Shown here one piece after another: positions 1 to 9,336 of a stretch of 64,000 bases of DNA. Source of the DNA: Rhodoferax saidenbachensis. Its GTDB lineage: Bacteria; Pseudomonadota; Gammaproteobacteria; Burkholderiales; Burkholderiaceae_C. The DNA is taken from positions 2,976,001 to 3,040,000 of the forward strand of contig NZ_CP019239.1 of the NCBI RefSeq assembly GCF_001955715.1, given 5' to 3'. Under the pieces are notes generated by a model. It saw nothing but the letters and a program-made list of their open reading frames with translations, ran no database searches and was not told where the DNA came from. Within the stretch, counting starts at the first letter, position 1. The number at the start of each line of letters is the position of its first letter. The position numbers and the translations under genes are program-made.

Positions 1-2
1 AC

Positions 3-458
3 GCGCGCCTGATCCCTGACGAGCAGGCCACCATCAGCGCCACCCTGATTGCGCTGGTGGATGCCGGCTGCGCATTGGTGCTGACCACCGGCGGCACCGG
101 CCCCGCCATCCGCGATGTGACACCTGAGGCCACACTGGCCGTGGCACACAAGGAAATGCCGGGTTTTGGTGAGCAGATGCGCGCCATCAGCCTGCACTTT
201 GTGCCCACCGCGATCCTCTCGCGCCAAGTAGCGGTGATTCGCGACCAGTCGTTGATCATCAACCTGCCGGGTCAGCCCAAGGCGATTGCCGAAACGCTGG
301 AAGGGCTGAAGGATGCCGACGGCAAACAACTGGTCAACGGCATCTTTGCCGCCGTGCCCTATTGCATTGATTTGATTGGCGGGCCGTATCTGGAAACGGT
401 AGACGCCGTGTGCAAGGCCTTCCGGCCAAAAAGCGCCGTACGCCCGAGTCGCGCCTAG
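3..458 (+). CDS. mog: Molybdopterin adenylyltransferase, 5' truncated by window edge
   Basis: The reading frame is open from the first bases of the window, so the N-terminus lies outside. The visible part carries TTGGTGPAIRDVTPEAT, the nucleotide/MPT-binding signature of the MoaB/Mog family, followed by the typical EMPGFGEQMR segment. Mog adenylylates molybdopterin before molybdate insertion in cytoplasmic Moco biosynthesis. The ATG at 57 is internal to the conserved fold, so it is not the real start. A molybdate uptake operon (modABC/modE) lies 24 kb away, consistent with molybdenum use. The Mog rather than MoaB assignment rests on the RDVTPEAT motif and the long C-terminal part. Confidence 0.88.
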   Translation, partial: ARLIPDEQATISATLIALVDAGCALVLTTGGTGPAIRDVTPEATLAVAHKEMPGFGEQMRAISLHFVPTAILSRQVAVIRDQSLIINLPGQPKAIAETLEGLKDADGKQLVNGIFAAVPYCIDLIGGPYLETVDAVCKAFRPKSAVRPSRA

Positions 459-467
459 AAAAATATG

Positions 468-525
468 TCAAATCGGGCTCTAGCCCGCATTTGGATTGCG
501 CAAGCAGCTATCATAGTGATAGCAA
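468..525 (-). repeat. Repeat A copy 1 (intergenic)
   Basis: Copy of the interspersed element called repeat A here. Read on the minus strand it has TTGCTATCA, then TAGCTGCTTGCGCA, then a variable stretch and a GGGCTAGAGCCCGATTT-like end. It lies between the convergent ends of mog and cysE. The inverted TTGCTATCA / TGATAGC part can form a small hairpin. No coding function is seen here. Confidence 0.75.
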
Positions 526-567
526 TCCGAGCAACAAAACCAATTTTCCGCCGGGCCGCCCCAAGGA

Positions 568-614
568 AAATTAGCCCCCTTTGGGGGGCAGCGACCCGCG
601 CAGCGGCGGAGCGT
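568..614. repeat. GC hairpin and Burkholderiales-type intergenic palindrome
   Basis: The stretch holds AGCCCCCTTTGGGGGG, a perfect short hairpin, followed by a CGCGCAGCGGCGGAGCG block. It sits just after the cysE stop codon (minus strand). It could help end transcription from both sides, but no U-run follows the stem, so a standard intrinsic terminator is not shown. Confidence 0.4.
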
Positions 615-621
615 GGGGGCG

Positions 622-1395
622 CTATTTCCCTACCAACTCGTTGAGCTTGGCGGCTTCGAAACACTCCTTGCGCGCCGCGTCCTGCGGCACACAGTCGTCC
701 TGGGCACGGCTGGCGGACAAGGATTCAATCGCCTTCCACAGCAGCGCAATCTGGTGGTCCTGGCCCGAAGCTGAATCGATCAGCCCGCGCAGGGCCTGGC
801 TGACAGGGTCGTCTTCCTGGGTAATGCCATAAGCGCTGAATTTGGGGGCCTGGCTGGTGACGTCCGCGCTCTCGCCCGCCTTGCTGGGAATGATGCGCGC
901 GGGGATGCCCACCGCCGTGGCACCTGCGGGCACGGGCTTGATGACCACGGCGTTGCTGCCGATCTTGGCGCCGTCACCCACCTCAAAACCACCCAGAATT
1001 TTGGCCCCGGCGCTGACCACCACATCGCGGCCCAGCGTGGGGTGGCGTTTGGCGCCTTTGTACAGGCTGGTACCGCCCAGCGTGACACCCTGGTAGATCG
1101 TGCAACCGTCGCCAATTTCCGCCGTCTCGCCCACCACCACGCCCATGGCGTGGTCAAAAAAGACGCGCTGGCCGATCTTGGCGCCGGGGTGGATTTCAAT
1201 GCCGGTGAAAAAGCGCGACACATGCGAGATAAAGCGCCCCAGCCACTTGAAACCATGTTCCCAGCACCAGTGCGCGCGCCGGTGCAGCCACAGAGCGTGC
1301 AGACCCGGGTAGCAGGTCAACACCTCCCAGGTGGTTCGCGCCGCAGGATCGCGGTCGAGAATGCATTGGATGTCGGAGCGCAGGCGTGAAAACAT
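622..1395 (-). CDS. cysE: Serine O-acetyltransferase
   Basis: 257-residue protein that acetylates L-serine with acetyl-CoA, the first step of cysteine synthesis in the cytoplasm. An N-terminal helical region (residues ~1-65) precedes left-handed beta-helix hexapeptide repeats (~65-190) with the expected [18 protein letters not shown] and GIPARI segments. The His in FFDHAMG matches the catalytic His of the family. The C-terminal ~60 residues are a variable tail longer than in E. coli. It begins 10 bp after the trmJ stop on the same strand, so the two are probably co-transcribed. ATG at 1395 gives the usual start MFSRLRSDI. Confidence 0.95.
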   Translation of the reverse strand: MFSRLRSDIQCILDRDPAARTTWEVLTCYPGLHALWLHRRAHWCWEHGFKWLGRFISHVSRFFTGIEIHPGAKIGQRVFFDHAMGVVVGETAEIGDGCTIYQGVTLGGTSLYKGAKRHPTLGRDVVVSAGAKILGGFEVGDGAKIGSNAVVIKPVPAGATAVGIPARIIPSKAGESADVTSQAPKFSAYGITQEDDPVSQALRGLIDSASGQDHQIALLWKAIESLSASRAQDDCVPQDAARKECFEAAKLNELVGK

Positions 1396-1405
1396 GGTTC
1401 GCAGT

Positions 1406-2287
1406 CTAGCCGGTCAAACCGGGTTTGCCGTCTATAGCCACCAATCCCACACCCGCAGTCGGTGCTTGGCCACGGCGCTGCAGGATGGCTTTGGCAATGC
1501 CGCGCAGGATGTGGATTTCTTCCTGCGTGACTTGGGCGCGATTGAACAAGGCGTTCAGGCGTGGCATCAGCTTCTTGGGTGCGGCCGGGTCCAGAAACTC
1601 CAGCGCGACGAGTGACTGCTCCAGGTGGGCCAGCATGCCGGCCACCTGGGCCGCGTCAGCAAGACCCGCCCCCGTTCGGGTTGGGCCCGTCGAAGCCTGC
1701 AACCCTTCGACAGGCTCAGGGAGAACGGAATCGGAAAAACCACCCAGCGCCAGCCGCCATTCATACGCAATCACCTGCAGCGCCGCACCGATATTGAGCG
1801 AACCAAACTGCGGGTTGCTGGGAATGCTCAGGGCCACATGGCAGCGGTACACATCTTCGTTGCGCATGCCGAAACGCTCGGAACCAAACAGAAACGCAAT
1901 GCCGGTTTGTTCCAACACACCGGAATTCGGTGCCAAATCGCCCTCCAGCCCCGATGGAACCTGCGCAAGCAGCTCCCCTTTTGATAGCAATTCGAAGTGT
2001 TCCCGCGGCGTGCGGGTGGGCGGGCCAAAGTCACGCGGCGTCATGGCGGTGGCGCACAGGTGGCTCATGCCGTCCAGTGCCTCGTCCAGCGTTTCCACAA
2101 TGCGGCATTTGTCCAGCACATCCAGCGCCCCGCTGGCGCGCTGGATGGTTTCTTCGCGGCGCAGCACATTGGCCCAGCGCGGGGCGACCAGCACCAGATC
2201 GTCAAAACCCATGGTTTTCATGGCGCGCGCGGCAGCGCCCACATTGCCGGCATGGCTGGTATTGATCAGGATAAATCGGGTCTGCAT
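1406..2287 (-). CDS. trmJ: tRNA (cytidine/uridine-32-2'-O)-methyltransferase TrmJ
   Basis: SPOUT-fold SAM-dependent methyltransferase acting on position 32 of tRNA anticodon loops. The start at 2287 ([12 protein letters not shown]) matches the family; an upstream ATG at 2329 would add a non-conserved leader. Family motifs are [19 protein letters not shown] near the N-terminus and [17 protein letters not shown] in the middle, which forms the trefoil knot cofactor site. Two interspersed repeats form part of the coding sequence: repeat A at 1934-1990 (encoding [13 protein letters not shown]) and half of repeat B at 1703-1728 (encoding VLPEPVEGL). Both fall between conserved blocks, so they are probably tolerated loops. 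Confidence 0.93.
   Translation of the reverse strand: MQTRFILINTSHAGNVGAAARAMKTMGFDDLVLVAPRWANVLRREETIQRASGALDVLDKCRIVETLDEALDGMSHLCATAMTPRDFGPPTRTPREHFELLSKGELLAQVPSGLEGDLAPNSGVLEQTGIAFLFGSERFGMRNEDVYRCHVALSIPSNPQFGSLNIGAALQVIAYEWRLALGGFSDSVLPEPVEGLQASTGPTRTGAGLADAAQVAGMLAHLEQSLVALEFLDPAAPKKLMPRLNALFNRAQVTQEEIHILRGIAKAILQRRGQAPTAGVGLVAIDGKPGLTG
1703..1728 (-). repeat. Repeat B half copy inside trmJ
   Basis: The sequence CCCTTCGACAGGCTCAGG followed by GAGAACGG is one arm of the palindromic repeat B found complete at four other places in the window. Here it is read in frame within trmJ. Confidence 0.7.
1934..1990 (-). repeat. Repeat A copy 2, in frame inside trmJ
   Basis: Minus-strand reading gives TTGCTATCA, AGCTGCTTGCGCA and a GGGCTGGAGGGCGATTT end, matching intergenic copies of repeat A. 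It encodes [14 protein letters not shown], the same frame and near the same peptide as the copy inside mutS (10488-10542). Confidence 0.7.
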
Positions 2288-2432
2288 GGGTAAAAACGGT
2301 CTAAAAAGCAGTCTGTGGCGCCTGGGCAAACCCGGATAGGGTGCGCTCTCAAGGCGGGGCGGCTAAAATCTGGCCCTATTGTCGCCGCCTGCATCGCCAG
2401 CCGGTCTTCCCCAGTTCTTCCCCCAACAATCT

Positions 2433-3329
2433 ATGTCGCCCAATCTGCACCCCATGATCAACGTGGCCGTCAAGGCCGCCCGCGCCGCTGGCAACATCAT
2501 CAACCGCGCCGCGCTGGACATTGAATCGGTCCGCGTCTCGCAAAAGAAGGCCAACGACTTTGTCACCGAGGTGGACCAGGCTGCAGAAGCCGCGATCATA
2601 GAAACCCTGCTCACCGCCTACCCCGGCCACGGCATCTGGGCCGAAGAGTCAGGCCGCGAACACGGCGCCCAGGATTCCGAATACGTCTGGATCATCGATC
2701 CGCTGGACGGCACCACCAATTTCATCCACGGCCTGCCCGTGTACTGCGTCAGCATCGCCTTGGCCGTGAAGGGCAAGATTGAGCAAGCGGTGGTGTACGA
2801 CCCCACCCGCAACGACCTGTTCACTGCCACCAAAGGCCGCGGCGCCTACCTGAACGACCGCCGTCTGCGCGTCTCCAAACGCACGCGCCTCCAGGAGTCG
2901 TTGATCTCCACCGGTTTCCCCTTCCGTCCGGGCGACAACTTCAACCAGTACCTGAGCATGATGGGCGACGTGATGCAGCGCACTGCGGGCCTGCGCCGCC
3001 CCGGTGCCGCCGCGCTGGACCTGGCCTATGTGGCCGCAGGTTACACCGAAGGCTTTTTCGAACTGGGCCTGCAGCCCTGGGACGTGGCCGCAGGTTCGCT
3101 CCTGGTCACCGAAGCCGGTGGTCTGGTCGGCAACTTCACCGGTGAAGCCGACTTTCTGGAACAGGAAGAATGCCTGGCCGGCAGCCCCAAGATCTATGGC
3201 CAGATGGTCAGCATCCTGGGCAAGTACAGCAAGTTTGCCGGCGCCGGCGAAAAAGCCGCTTTGCGCCAAGCCTACCCGGTGGCCAGCTTGGGCACCCTGT
3301 CTGCCGATGCGCAAGGCGCCGCCGAGTAA
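2433..3329 (+). CDS. suhB: Inositol-1-monophosphatase family protein SuhB
   Basis: Mg-dependent phosphatase of the IMPase/FIG fold; the SuhB branch also takes part in rRNA transcription antitermination in enterobacteria. Metal-binding motifs are all present: AEESGRE (Glu), [14 protein letters not shown] (Asp, Asp) and QPWDVAAG near the C-terminus. The start is placed at 2433 ([11 protein letters not shown]); ATG at 2454 is an equally good alternative, and an earlier ATG at 2379 adds an unconserved proline-rich leader. About 298 residues, slightly longer than E. coli SuhB because of a C-terminal extension. Transcribed divergently from trmJ-cysE across a 145-bp gap that contains a TAAAAT element near 2364, possibly a -10 box. 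Confidence 0.93.
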   Translation: MSPNLHPMINVAVKAARAAGNIINRAALDIESVRVSQKKANDFVTEVDQAAEAAIIETLLTAYPGHGIWAEESGREHGAQDSEYVWIIDPLDGTTNFIHGLPVYCVSIALAVKGKIEQAVVYDPTRNDLFTATKGRGAYLNDRRLRVSKRTRLQESLISTGFPFRPGDNFNQYLSMMGDVMQRTAGLRRPGAAALDLAYVAAGYTEGFFELGLQPWDVAAGSLLVTEAGGLVGNFTGEADFLEQEECLAGSPKIYGQMVSILGKYSKFAGAGEKAALRQAYPVASLGTLSADAQGAAE

Positions 3330-3335
3330 TCCGTT

Positions 3336-6275
3336 TTAGATATGGGCAGCCGGGTCGTCGAGCAGCAATTGCTCCACGGGCACCGGTTTGCTGAACAAAT
3401 ACCCCTGAAACAGGGTGCAGCCGCATTGCAGTAAAAAGTCGCGCTGCCCCGCTGTTTCCACCCCTTCCGCCACCACACTCAGGCCCAGGCTCTGGCCCAG
3501 CGCCAGGATGGTGCGGGCAATGGCCGCATCGTTGGGGTCGGTCAGCACATCGCGCACAAACGACTGGTCGATCTTGAGCTGCTCCAGCGGCAACAGCTTC
3601 AGGTACGACAGCGACGAATACCCGGTGCCAAAGTCGTCCAGCGAAAACTGCACGCCGTGCTCGCGCAGTTCGCCCATCTTGCGCACCGTGTCCTGGGTGT
3701 CGCCCAGCAACAGGCTTTCGGTCAGCTCCAGCCGCAGCAGTTGCGGGCTGGCCTGTGTGCGGCGCACGGTGTCCATCACCTGTTCCACAAACTCGGGATG
3801 GCGGAACTGGCGTGCACTCACATTCACGGCCACAGTCAGTGCCGCGGTGGCGCTCCGGTGTGACCAGAAGGCCAACTGCCTGCAGGCGGCGTCCAGTACC
3901 CAACCACCCAGTGCCAGAATCAGCCCGGTCTGCTCGGCAATCGAAATGAACGCATTGGGCGGCACCAGCCCGCGCTGCGGATGTTGCCAGCGCACGAGTG
4001 CCTCCACGCCCACCACGCGGCTATGGGCGTCCACCACGGGCTGGTAGTGCAGTAGCAGCTCGCCCCGCTGCAGGCCCAGGCGCAGATCGGACTCCAGCGC
4101 GGTGCGCTGCGCCACCAGGGCCTGCATGGTGGGGTCGAAAAAGCGCATGGTGTTGCGCCCTGCCGATTTGGATTCGTACATGGCCAGATCAGCCTGCTTG
4201 AGCAAATCATCCACGGACTGGTGCTGATCCTCGAAGAGCGCAACACCGATGCTGGGCGTACTGTGGTGCTCCAGTGCACCCAAGCGGTAGGTCTGGTTCA
4301 AGGCGGCCAGGATTTTTTTGCCGACCAGTTCCACCTGGGCCGTGGCCTGGTCCAACGCGGTGTCCAGGTTTTGCAGCATCACCACAAATTCGTCACCCCC
4401 GAGCCGGGCCACGGTGTCGGTTTCGCGCACACAGGTCACCAGGCGCTGCGCCACCTGCAACAGCAGCATGTCGCCCACATCGTGGCCCTGGGTGTCGTTG
4501 AGGTCCTTGAAGTTGTCCAGGTCAATGAACAGCAGGGCGCCGGGCGTCTTGTCCCGACCACTGGTGGCCAAGGCGTAGTGCAGCCGGTCCATCAGCAGGC
4601 GGCGGTTGGGCAGCCCGGTCAGCACGTCGTAATAGGCCAGCTTTTCAATCTTTTCCTCGGCACGCTTGCGCCCGGTGATATTGCGCCCGACACCGCGGTA
4701 GCCGGCAAAACGCCCATCGGCATCAAAGAAAGGTGCACCGCTGAGTGACATCCAGTAAGGGCGCCCCTTGTAGTCCAGCTCCTGCAACTCCAGATCGTGA
4801 AACACCGCGTGTGACTTCAGGATCGCGCGGTGGGCGTCCCAATCCGCAGGGCCCATGTTGAGCGCACCGATATCCCAGCGGGTTTTGCCCAGGCCGGCCA
4901 GGGCCTGTCCACCGCCCTTGTGCACCATGGCCCCATCCAGCCGGGATAGGCGAAACTGGGCATCCTGCTCCCAATACCAGTCGGACGACAGCTCGGTCAA
5001 TGCACGAAAGCGCTCTTCACTCTCGCGCAGCGACGCCTGAGAGGCCTTGTGGTCGGTCACGTCGGTGATGGAACCGTAGGCCATGGCCTGCCCATTGGCT
5101 TCCACAAAGGTAATGGCCTTGCCAAACAGCACCCGCGTCGTGCCATCGTCAAACCGCACCCTGAACTCGTAGGCCCAGGTCTGCCCGTGTCCAGCACCTT
5201 CCTGCATGGACCGCACCATGCCTGGCATGTCGTCCGGGTGGATATGGCGAAAAATCCGGGTTGAGTCCGCATAGGCCTGCTCGGGGCTCACACGAAAAAC
5301 GTCCTGCACCGCATCACTGACAAACACAAACGCACCGCTTTGTTTGCCATGGCGCGCAAACTGGAACACCATCTCGGGCAGGCGGCTGGTCAGGCGCTGC
5401 ACCAGCCCCAAGCGGTCCTGCAGCGCCTGCTTGGCCTCCTGCTCCTCGGTAAAGTCCTGTACCACCCCATAGTCCAGATAGCTGCCGTCGCGCCCCTGGT
5501 GGCGGCGCATGCGGCTGCGCATCCAGTGCACCTTGCCATCCGGGTGCATCCACCGATATTCCAGCGTACTGCCATCCAGTTGCGTGCGGGCTTGAATGAA
5601 AGCCGCGCGGTCTTCCGGGTGGATACGCCCGCGTGCCACGCCCGTACTCAGATCGGTGTCGGTTGGGATGCCCCCCAGCGCGTACAACCCGGCAGACCAT
5701 TGCTGCTGCTTCGCATTGAAGTCGGCCATGGTCCAGTGGCCCACACGGGCCAGGTTTTCGGTGAGCTCGAAAATCTCCACCTTGGCCGTCAATTCATCGT
5801 TGAGCTTTTGCAGGGCGCGTTCGCTTTCCTCGATGACCGCCTGCGCCTTGCGCTGCTGGGTGACATCGGTCAGTTGCGAGACATAGTGCGGCTCTCCATC
5901 GATGTCGATAAAGGCGGCATCCAGCTGCAGCAACAGCGACCGGCCGTCACGCGTGACAAAAGGCAGATCCACGGTGCGCGCGCCCGCGCTGCGCAACCGC
6001 GCGAGCGTGGCTTCGCGGACTTGCGCATCGGGCCACACGCCCATTTCCAGCGTGGTCTTGCCCAGAGTTTCCTCGCGCGAGTAGCCGCTTATGACACACC
6101 ACTTGTGGTTGACTTCCACAAAACGCCCATCGCTGCGCCGGCTGATAAGAATGGCAGCGGGACTGTCCCAGAAGCTTCCCTGCAACAAGCTGTGGGCACG
6201 CGCGGCGTCAGCCTGTGCAGCTTGCAGGGCGTGCTGCAGCGCCTCCACTTGCGCCGCCAGGTCGTTAGATGCCAT
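3336..6275 (-). CDS. Multi-PAS GGDEF/EAL protein (c-di-GMP turnover), copy 1
   Basis: About 979 residues with no obvious membrane segment. Four PAS-type sensor domains cover roughly the first 540 residues, then a GGDEF domain ([13 protein letters not shown], intact) and an EAL domain ([10 protein letters not shown], intact, with [10 protein letters not shown]). Both cyclase and phosphodiesterase activities are therefore possible. ATG 6275 is preceded by AAGAAGG at good spacing; the alternative ATG at 6293 overlaps the upstream stop as ATGA. It is colinear with its upstream neighbour over the full length, so the two arose by tandem duplication and are probably co-translated. The stop lies only 6 bp from the convergent suhB stop. 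Confidence 0.92.
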   Translation of the reverse strand: MASNDLAAQVEALQHALQAAQADAARAHSLLQGSFWDSPAAILISRRSDGRFVEVNHKWCVISGYSREETLGKTTLEMGVWPDAQVREATLARLRSAGARTVDLPFVTRDGRSLLLQLDAAFIDIDGEPHYVSQLTDVTQQRKAQAVIEESERALQKLNDELTAKVEIFELTENLARVGHWTMADFNAKQQQWSAGLYALGGIPTDTDLSTGVARGRIHPEDRAAFIQARTQLDGSTLEYRWMHPDGKVHWMRSRMRRHQGRDGSYLDYGVVQDFTEEQEAKQALQDRLGLVQRLTSRLPEMVFQFARHGKQSGAFVFVSDAVQDVFRVSPEQAYADSTRIFRHIHPDDMPGMVRSMQEGAGHGQTWAYEFRVRFDDGTTRVLFGKAITFVEANGQAMAYGSITDVTDHKASQASLRESEERFRALTELSSDWYWEQDAQFRLSRLDGAMVHKGGGQALAGLGKTRWDIGALNMGPADWDAHRAILKSHAVFHDLELQELDYKGRPYWMSLSGAPFFDADGRFAGYRGVGRNITGRKRAEEKIEKLAYYDVLTGLPNRRLLMDRLHYALATSGRDKTPGALLFIDLDNFKDLNDTQGHDVGDMLLLQVAQRLVTCVRETDTVARLGGDEFVVMLQNLDTALDQATAQVELVGKKILAALNQTYRLGALEHHSTPSIGVALFEDQHQSVDDLLKQADLAMYESKSAGRNTMRFFDPTMQALVAQRTALESDLRLGLQRGELLLHYQPVVDAHSRVVGVEALVRWQHPQRGLVPPNAFISIAEQTGLILALGGWVLDAACRQLAFWSHRSATAALTVAVNVSARQFRHPEFVEQVMDTVRRTQASPQLLRLELTESLLLGDTQDTVRKMGELREHGVQFSLDDFGTGYSSLSYLKLLPLEQLKIDQSFVRDVLTDPNDAAIARTILALGQSLGLSVVAEGVETAGQRDFLLQCGCTLFQGYLFSKPVPVEQLLLDDPAAHI

Positions 6276-6289
6276 GGCGCCTTCTTTTT

Positions 6290-9229
6290 TCATCTCACCC
6301 GCAAATCCAATTGCACCACAGGTACCGGACGGCCGAACAAATACCCCTGGAAGGCCTTGCAACCCGCACGCAACAGAAACTCGTGCTGGCCCTTGGTCTC
6401 CACCCCTTCCGCCACCACGCCCAAGTCCAGGCTTTGCGCCAGATTCAGGATGGTGCGGGCAATGGCGGCATCGTTGGGGTCATTGAGCACATCGCGCACA
6501 AACGATTGGTCGATCTTGAGTTGGTCCAGCGGCAGACGCTTGAGGTACGACAGGGAGGAATAACCGGTGCCAAAGTCGTCCAGCGAAAAGTTCACGCCGA
6601 TGGAGCGCAACTCCCCCATCTTGACGATGGCGTCTTCGATGTCGCTGAGCAGCAGGCTTTCGGTCAGCTCCAGCTTCAGGCGGTAGGGGTTGGCACCACT
6701 CACGCGCAGCAGGCTCAACAACTGGTTGGAAAACTCGGGATGGCGGAACTGGCGCGCGCTCACATTCACCGCCATGGTGAGGCGCTGGGTGGATGCCTGC
6801 GCACTCCATTCCACCAACTGGGCGCACGCCGTCTCCAGCACCCACTGCCCCAGCGGCAAGATGAGCCCGGTTTGCTCCGCCACCGGGATGAACTCCGCGG
6901 GCGACACCAGCCCCCGCTCAGGGTGTTGCCAGCGCACCAGCGCTTCTACCCCGGTGATGCGGGCTTGCGCGTCCACCACGGGTTGGTAATACAGCAGAAA
7001 CTCGTTGCGCTCCAGCCCCAGCCGCATATCGGCCTCCAGCGTGGCCCGTGCACTGGCGGCCGCCTGCATTTGTGGGTCGAAGAAGCGCAGTGTGTTGCGC
7101 CCGGCGGCCTTGGCCTGGTACATCGCCAGGTCCGCCCGCTTGAGCAGTTCGTCCAAGCTGTGCGCATGCTGGAAAAACAGCGTTACGCCGATGCTGGGTG
7201 AACTGTGGTGGCGCTGGCCTTCCAGGTCGTACTCCTGGTTCAGCGCAAGCAGGATTTTCTTGCCCACGGTTTCGGCCAGTGCGGCAGCGTCGGCAGGCAT
7301 CTCGCCAATCTCTTCGAGCATCACCACAAATTCATCCCCACCGAGCCGCGCCACGGTATCGGCACTGCGCACACATTTGGACAGTCGATCGGCCACCTGT
7401 TTGAGCAGTTCGTCACCGGTATGGTGACCCATGGTGTCGTTGAGTATCTTGAAGTTGTCCAGATCAATGAACAACAACGCGCCGTGGGAGGTGTGGCGTG
7501 CGCTGGCCTCCAGCGCATGGTTCAGCCGGTCGATCAGCAAGCGCCGGTTCGGCAGGCCGGTCAGGGCATCGAAAAAGGCCAGGCGCTCGATGTCCGCCTC
7601 GGCCTGCTTGCGCGCCGTGATATCGCGCCCAGTGCCACGGTAGCCCCGAAATTCCCCGCGCGGACCAAGGATCGGGGCCCCGCTGATAGACACCCAGGAC
7701 ATGCTGCCATCCTCACGCAGGCGCTGCATCTCGAAGTCGCGGAAGGGCTCATGCCGTTCCAGTTGTGCCTTATGGGCCGCCCATTGCGCGTCTGTAACAC
7801 CCAGTACCCCCGAGTCCCACCGGGTCCTGCCCACATACACCTTCGTGGGCACGCCGTTGGTGGACTCCGTACTGCCATCCACATGCACAAAGCGGAAATC
7901 CGCGTCCTGCTCCCAGTACCAGTCAGAGGACAGTTCGGTGAGACTGCGGAACCGCATCTCGCTTTGTTGCAACTGCTCCAGCATGCTCTTGCGCGCCGTG
8001 ATATCCAGGAACGATCCGCACCACAGCACCGCGCCATCGGGCCGGACCTCGGGCACGGCGCTCCCCAAAAGCCAGCGCTGCGGGCCACTGCGGGGCCAGG
8101 TGCGCACCTCACACTCCCACGGCGTCAGGGTACGTGTCGCCTCCTGCGAAACCTCCAGCAGGTGGGGCAGGTCGTCGCGATGGATGTGGTTGAAGAACTG
8201 GTGGGCATCCTCACACACCTCCCGCTCGGTCACACCAATGAATTGCTCAATGCCCGCGCTGATAAACGGAAAATTCATGCGGCCATCCGGCCAGGCCTGG
8301 AACTCGAAAAGCACGCCCGGCGCGCGGCTGGTGATCTTCTGGATGAAAGCGAGCTGCGCTTGCAGCGCCTCCATGGCCTGACGCTCTGCCGTGATTTCCT
8401 GCACGATGCCGAAGTCTGCCTTCACCACCCCATGTTCGATCTGCCGGTGCATGCGCGAGCGAATCCAGCGCGTAGAACCATCGGCGTGGATGTAGCGGTA
8501 CTCCACGGTTTCGCCATTCATCTGGCGCAGGGCGTTCTTGAATATGTTCAGGTCTTGCGCGACAACCTGCTGCTTGTAGATCCCTTGCGGGGCGCTCATT
8601 TTCTGAGGCGCCCCCGTCATTTCCGCATACCCATGCGAGAAGTGCACCATCGGGTCGTCCGGGTAGGTAACCCAGTGGCCCACCTTGGCGACCTTCTCGG
8701 TTATTTCATAAAGCTTGACCTGGCGATTGAGTGTTTCATACGCCCGCTCCAGGGCTTTTTCACTCGCCAACATGGCCTCCTGGGCCAGCCGGTCGGCGGT
8801 GACGTCACGCAGAAAGATCAGGATGTAGGCCTCCCCTTCGGCCTCGACCAGATTGGCGTTCATGCGGATCATGCGCGGCATGCCATCTTTCATGATCAGG
8901 GTGACATCGGCATCGGTGATGCGTCCGTTCATCTTGAGCGGGGTCAGCGCCGCTTCGCGCGCCTGCTCATTCGGCCAGTGCCCTATCTCTACCGCGGTGC
9001 GCCCGAGTACCTCCTCGCGGGAAAAGCCGGTCAGGCGCAGCCATTCCGCGTTGACTTCGGCAATCGTGCCGTCCTGGGCCCGGGTCAGGGCAATGGCTTC
9101 CGGGCCCTGGCTGAAAGCCGCCCTGAACACGGCATCGGAGACGGCAGGAGACTCTCCATGGCGTGTCGTCCCATCCGCATGCGCGGCGGAAGGACGTGGC
9201 GCGTTTTGGGAAAGTGTCTCCACAGGCAT
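6290..9229 (-). CDS. Multi-PAS GGDEF/EAL protein (c-di-GMP turnover), copy 2
   Basis: About 979 residues, first gene of a two-gene minus-strand unit. It has four PAS-type domains, GGDEF ([16 protein letters not shown], intact) and EAL ([14 protein letters not shown], intact). The C-terminal GGDEF-EAL half is more similar to copy 1 than the sensor half is, suggesting divergence of input after duplication. The start at 9229 ([11 protein letters not shown]) is chosen because the longer frame back to 9367 gives a low-complexity leader and would run across the mutS start. It is divergent from mutS with about 107 bp between starts, where both promoters should lie. Confidence 0.92.
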   Translation of the reverse strand: MPVETLSQNAPRPSAAHADGTTRHGESPAVSDAVFRAAFSQGPEAIALTRAQDGTIAEVNAEWLRLTGFSREEVLGRTAVEIGHWPNEQAREAALTPLKMNGRITDADVTLIMKDGMPRMIRMNANLVEAEGEAYILIFLRDVTADRLAQEAMLASEKALERAYETLNRQVKLYEITEKVAKVGHWVTYPDDPMVHFSHGYAEMTGAPQKMSAPQGIYKQQVVAQDLNIFKNALRQMNGETVEYRYIHADGSTRWIRSRMHRQIEHGVVKADFGIVQEITAERQAMEALQAQLAFIQKITSRAPGVLFEFQAWPDGRMNFPFISAGIEQFIGVTEREVCEDAHQFFNHIHRDDLPHLLEVSQEATRTLTPWECEVRTWPRSGPQRWLLGSAVPEVRPDGAVLWCGSFLDITARKSMLEQLQQSEMRFRSLTELSSDWYWEQDADFRFVHVDGSTESTNGVPTKVYVGRTRWDSGVLGVTDAQWAAHKAQLERHEPFRDFEMQRLREDGSMSWVSISGAPILGPRGEFRGYRGTGRDITARKQAEADIERLAFFDALTGLPNRRLLIDRLNHALEASARHTSHGALLFIDLDNFKILNDTMGHHTGDELLKQVADRLSKCVRSADTVARLGGDEFVVMLEEIGEMPADAAALAETVGKKILLALNQEYDLEGQRHHSSPSIGVTLFFQHAHSLDELLKRADLAMYQAKAAGRNTLRFFDPQMQAAASARATLEADMRLGLERNEFLLYYQPVVDAQARITGVEALVRWQHPERGLVSPAEFIPVAEQTGLILPLGQWVLETACAQLVEWSAQASTQRLTMAVNVSARQFRHPEFSNQLLSLLRVSGANPYRLKLELTESLLLSDIEDAIVKMGELRSIGVNFSLDDFGTGYSSLSYLKRLPLDQLKIDQSFVRDVLNDPNDAAIARTILNLAQSLDLGVVAEGVETKGQHEFLLRAGCKAFQGYLFGRPVPVVQLDLRVR

Positions 9230-9336
9230 CTGCAGCTCACGCTGGGGGTTGTATTGCTCCGTATGATAGGGCCTATCCCAAGGCGCACCAACCGCGGACA
9301 AACCCCCTCGCCCCCTCTTCTTTTTCCCTGAGCACC

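Noticed and set aside
7205..9331. A 708-codon plus-strand open frame opposite the second GGDEF-EAL gene
   Set aside because: Its translation has no domain and mirrors codon structure of the real minus-strand gene; typical of high-GC antisense frames.
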